Positions 63,726 through 64,000 of a stretch of 64,000 nucleotides of DNA are shown in pieces. Numbering within the stretch: the first letter of the stretch is position 1; each line of letters begins with the position of its first letter. This DNA is from Saccharina japonica (taxonomy: Eukaryota; Sar; Phaeophyceae; Laminariales; Laminariaceae): positions 1 to 64,000 of the forward strand of contig MEHQ01002940.1 in the NCBI GenBank assembly GCA_008828725.1, written 5' to 3'. Both the position numbers and the translations under genes were made by a program. A model generated the notes under the pieces. That model was given only the letters and a program-made list of their open reading frames with translations, was not told the DNA's origin and searched no databases.

Positions 63726-63839
63726 TGTGTAGTATAGTATACATATCTGGTGCGTTTGTGGCTCGGATTGTGTTTTTTAGTTGTTATGATCGCTTTGCGG
63801 ACCCTTCGGGTTCCACTTTTATTTCAGTATACCTTTTTT

Positions 63840-63990
63840 GGGTAAGTTAGCCTGTGACCACGGGAATCGACCGTGTCAAGTGTTGGATTAGTACGGACAG
63901 ATGGAGGTACTGGATAGAGAGACCGGCACGGTTTTTAATGTGAAGACAACAACAACAACAACAACAAGAACAACAACAACATTATAGTAA
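63840..63990 (+). repeat. (CAA)n-tailed repeat end, copy 3
   Basis: Ends TTTAATGTGAAGA-(CAA)n like the copy at 14030, after a different upstream sequence that begins GCCTGTGACCACGGG. The element may start before 63840. Confidence 0.55.
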
Positions 63991-64000
63991 ATACTATTAA

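Overview
This is a eukaryotic nuclear window from a large, intron-rich, repeat-dense genome. Coding exons are short (about 80-450 nt), GC-rich at third positions, and separated by 1-4.7 kb introns with GT-AG borders. The DNA between them is packed with microsatellites, minisatellites, foldback elements and decayed transposons. Short interstitial TTAGGG-type tracts occur. Together with a probable polysaccharide O-acyltransferase and a probable glycosyltransferase, this would suit a photosynthetic stramenopile such as a brown alga. That assignment is inference only: no taxonomic marker such as rRNA or an organelle gene is present. Single N bases sit at 1543, 14253 and 59956.

Two multi-exon genes can be assembled. 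Gene 1 (+ strand, 17842-34744, seven exons, about 560 residues) is a membrane-anchored PC-esterase/TBL-like SGNH protein. It has the GDSL block, a later H/N-containing strand motif and a C-terminal DxxH motif, and all intron phases agree. Gene 2 (- strand, 55340 down to 45449, six exons recognised, 242 residues so far, N-terminus not found) is a glycosyltransferase-like protein with YDAVVLARPDVWF and NDRFAYGS motifs, and again all phases agree. The two genes converge across about 10.7 kb of repeats. Both could act in extracellular polysaccharide synthesis or modification.

Layout: 1-2.9 kb, Ty3/gypsy-like retroelement on the - strand, running off the left edge. 3.6-10.8 kb, direct repeats, a TA-flanked MITE, two head-to-head 0.92-kb pogo-like elements and a five-copy 424-bp satellite. 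11.4-16.4 kb, foldback elements, tRNA-headed SINEs and a large inverted repeat. 17.8-34.7 kb, gene 1, with mini-MITEs, a RepA repeat array and an antisense LINE fragment in its introns. 36.2-45 kb, nested MITEs, a 0.45-kb direct duplication and four minisatellites. 45.4-55.3 kb, gene 2 with repeats in its introns. 55.7-64 kb, ambiguous exon-like segments, more RepA and MITE copies, and an inverted duplication next to a Ty1/copia-like gag fragment.

Most open reading frames above 60 codons outside these exons lie in repeats or non-coding DNA and are not proposed as genes. The strongest unusual features are several short non-autonomous transposon families with clear terminal repeats and target-site duplications (TA, TTA, TTAA), a tRNA-headed SINE family, repeats ending in AATGTGAAGA plus (CA)n or (CAA)n, a mini-MITE forming the probable acceptor of gene 1 exon 2, and gene 1 exon 5 lying between inverted repeats.
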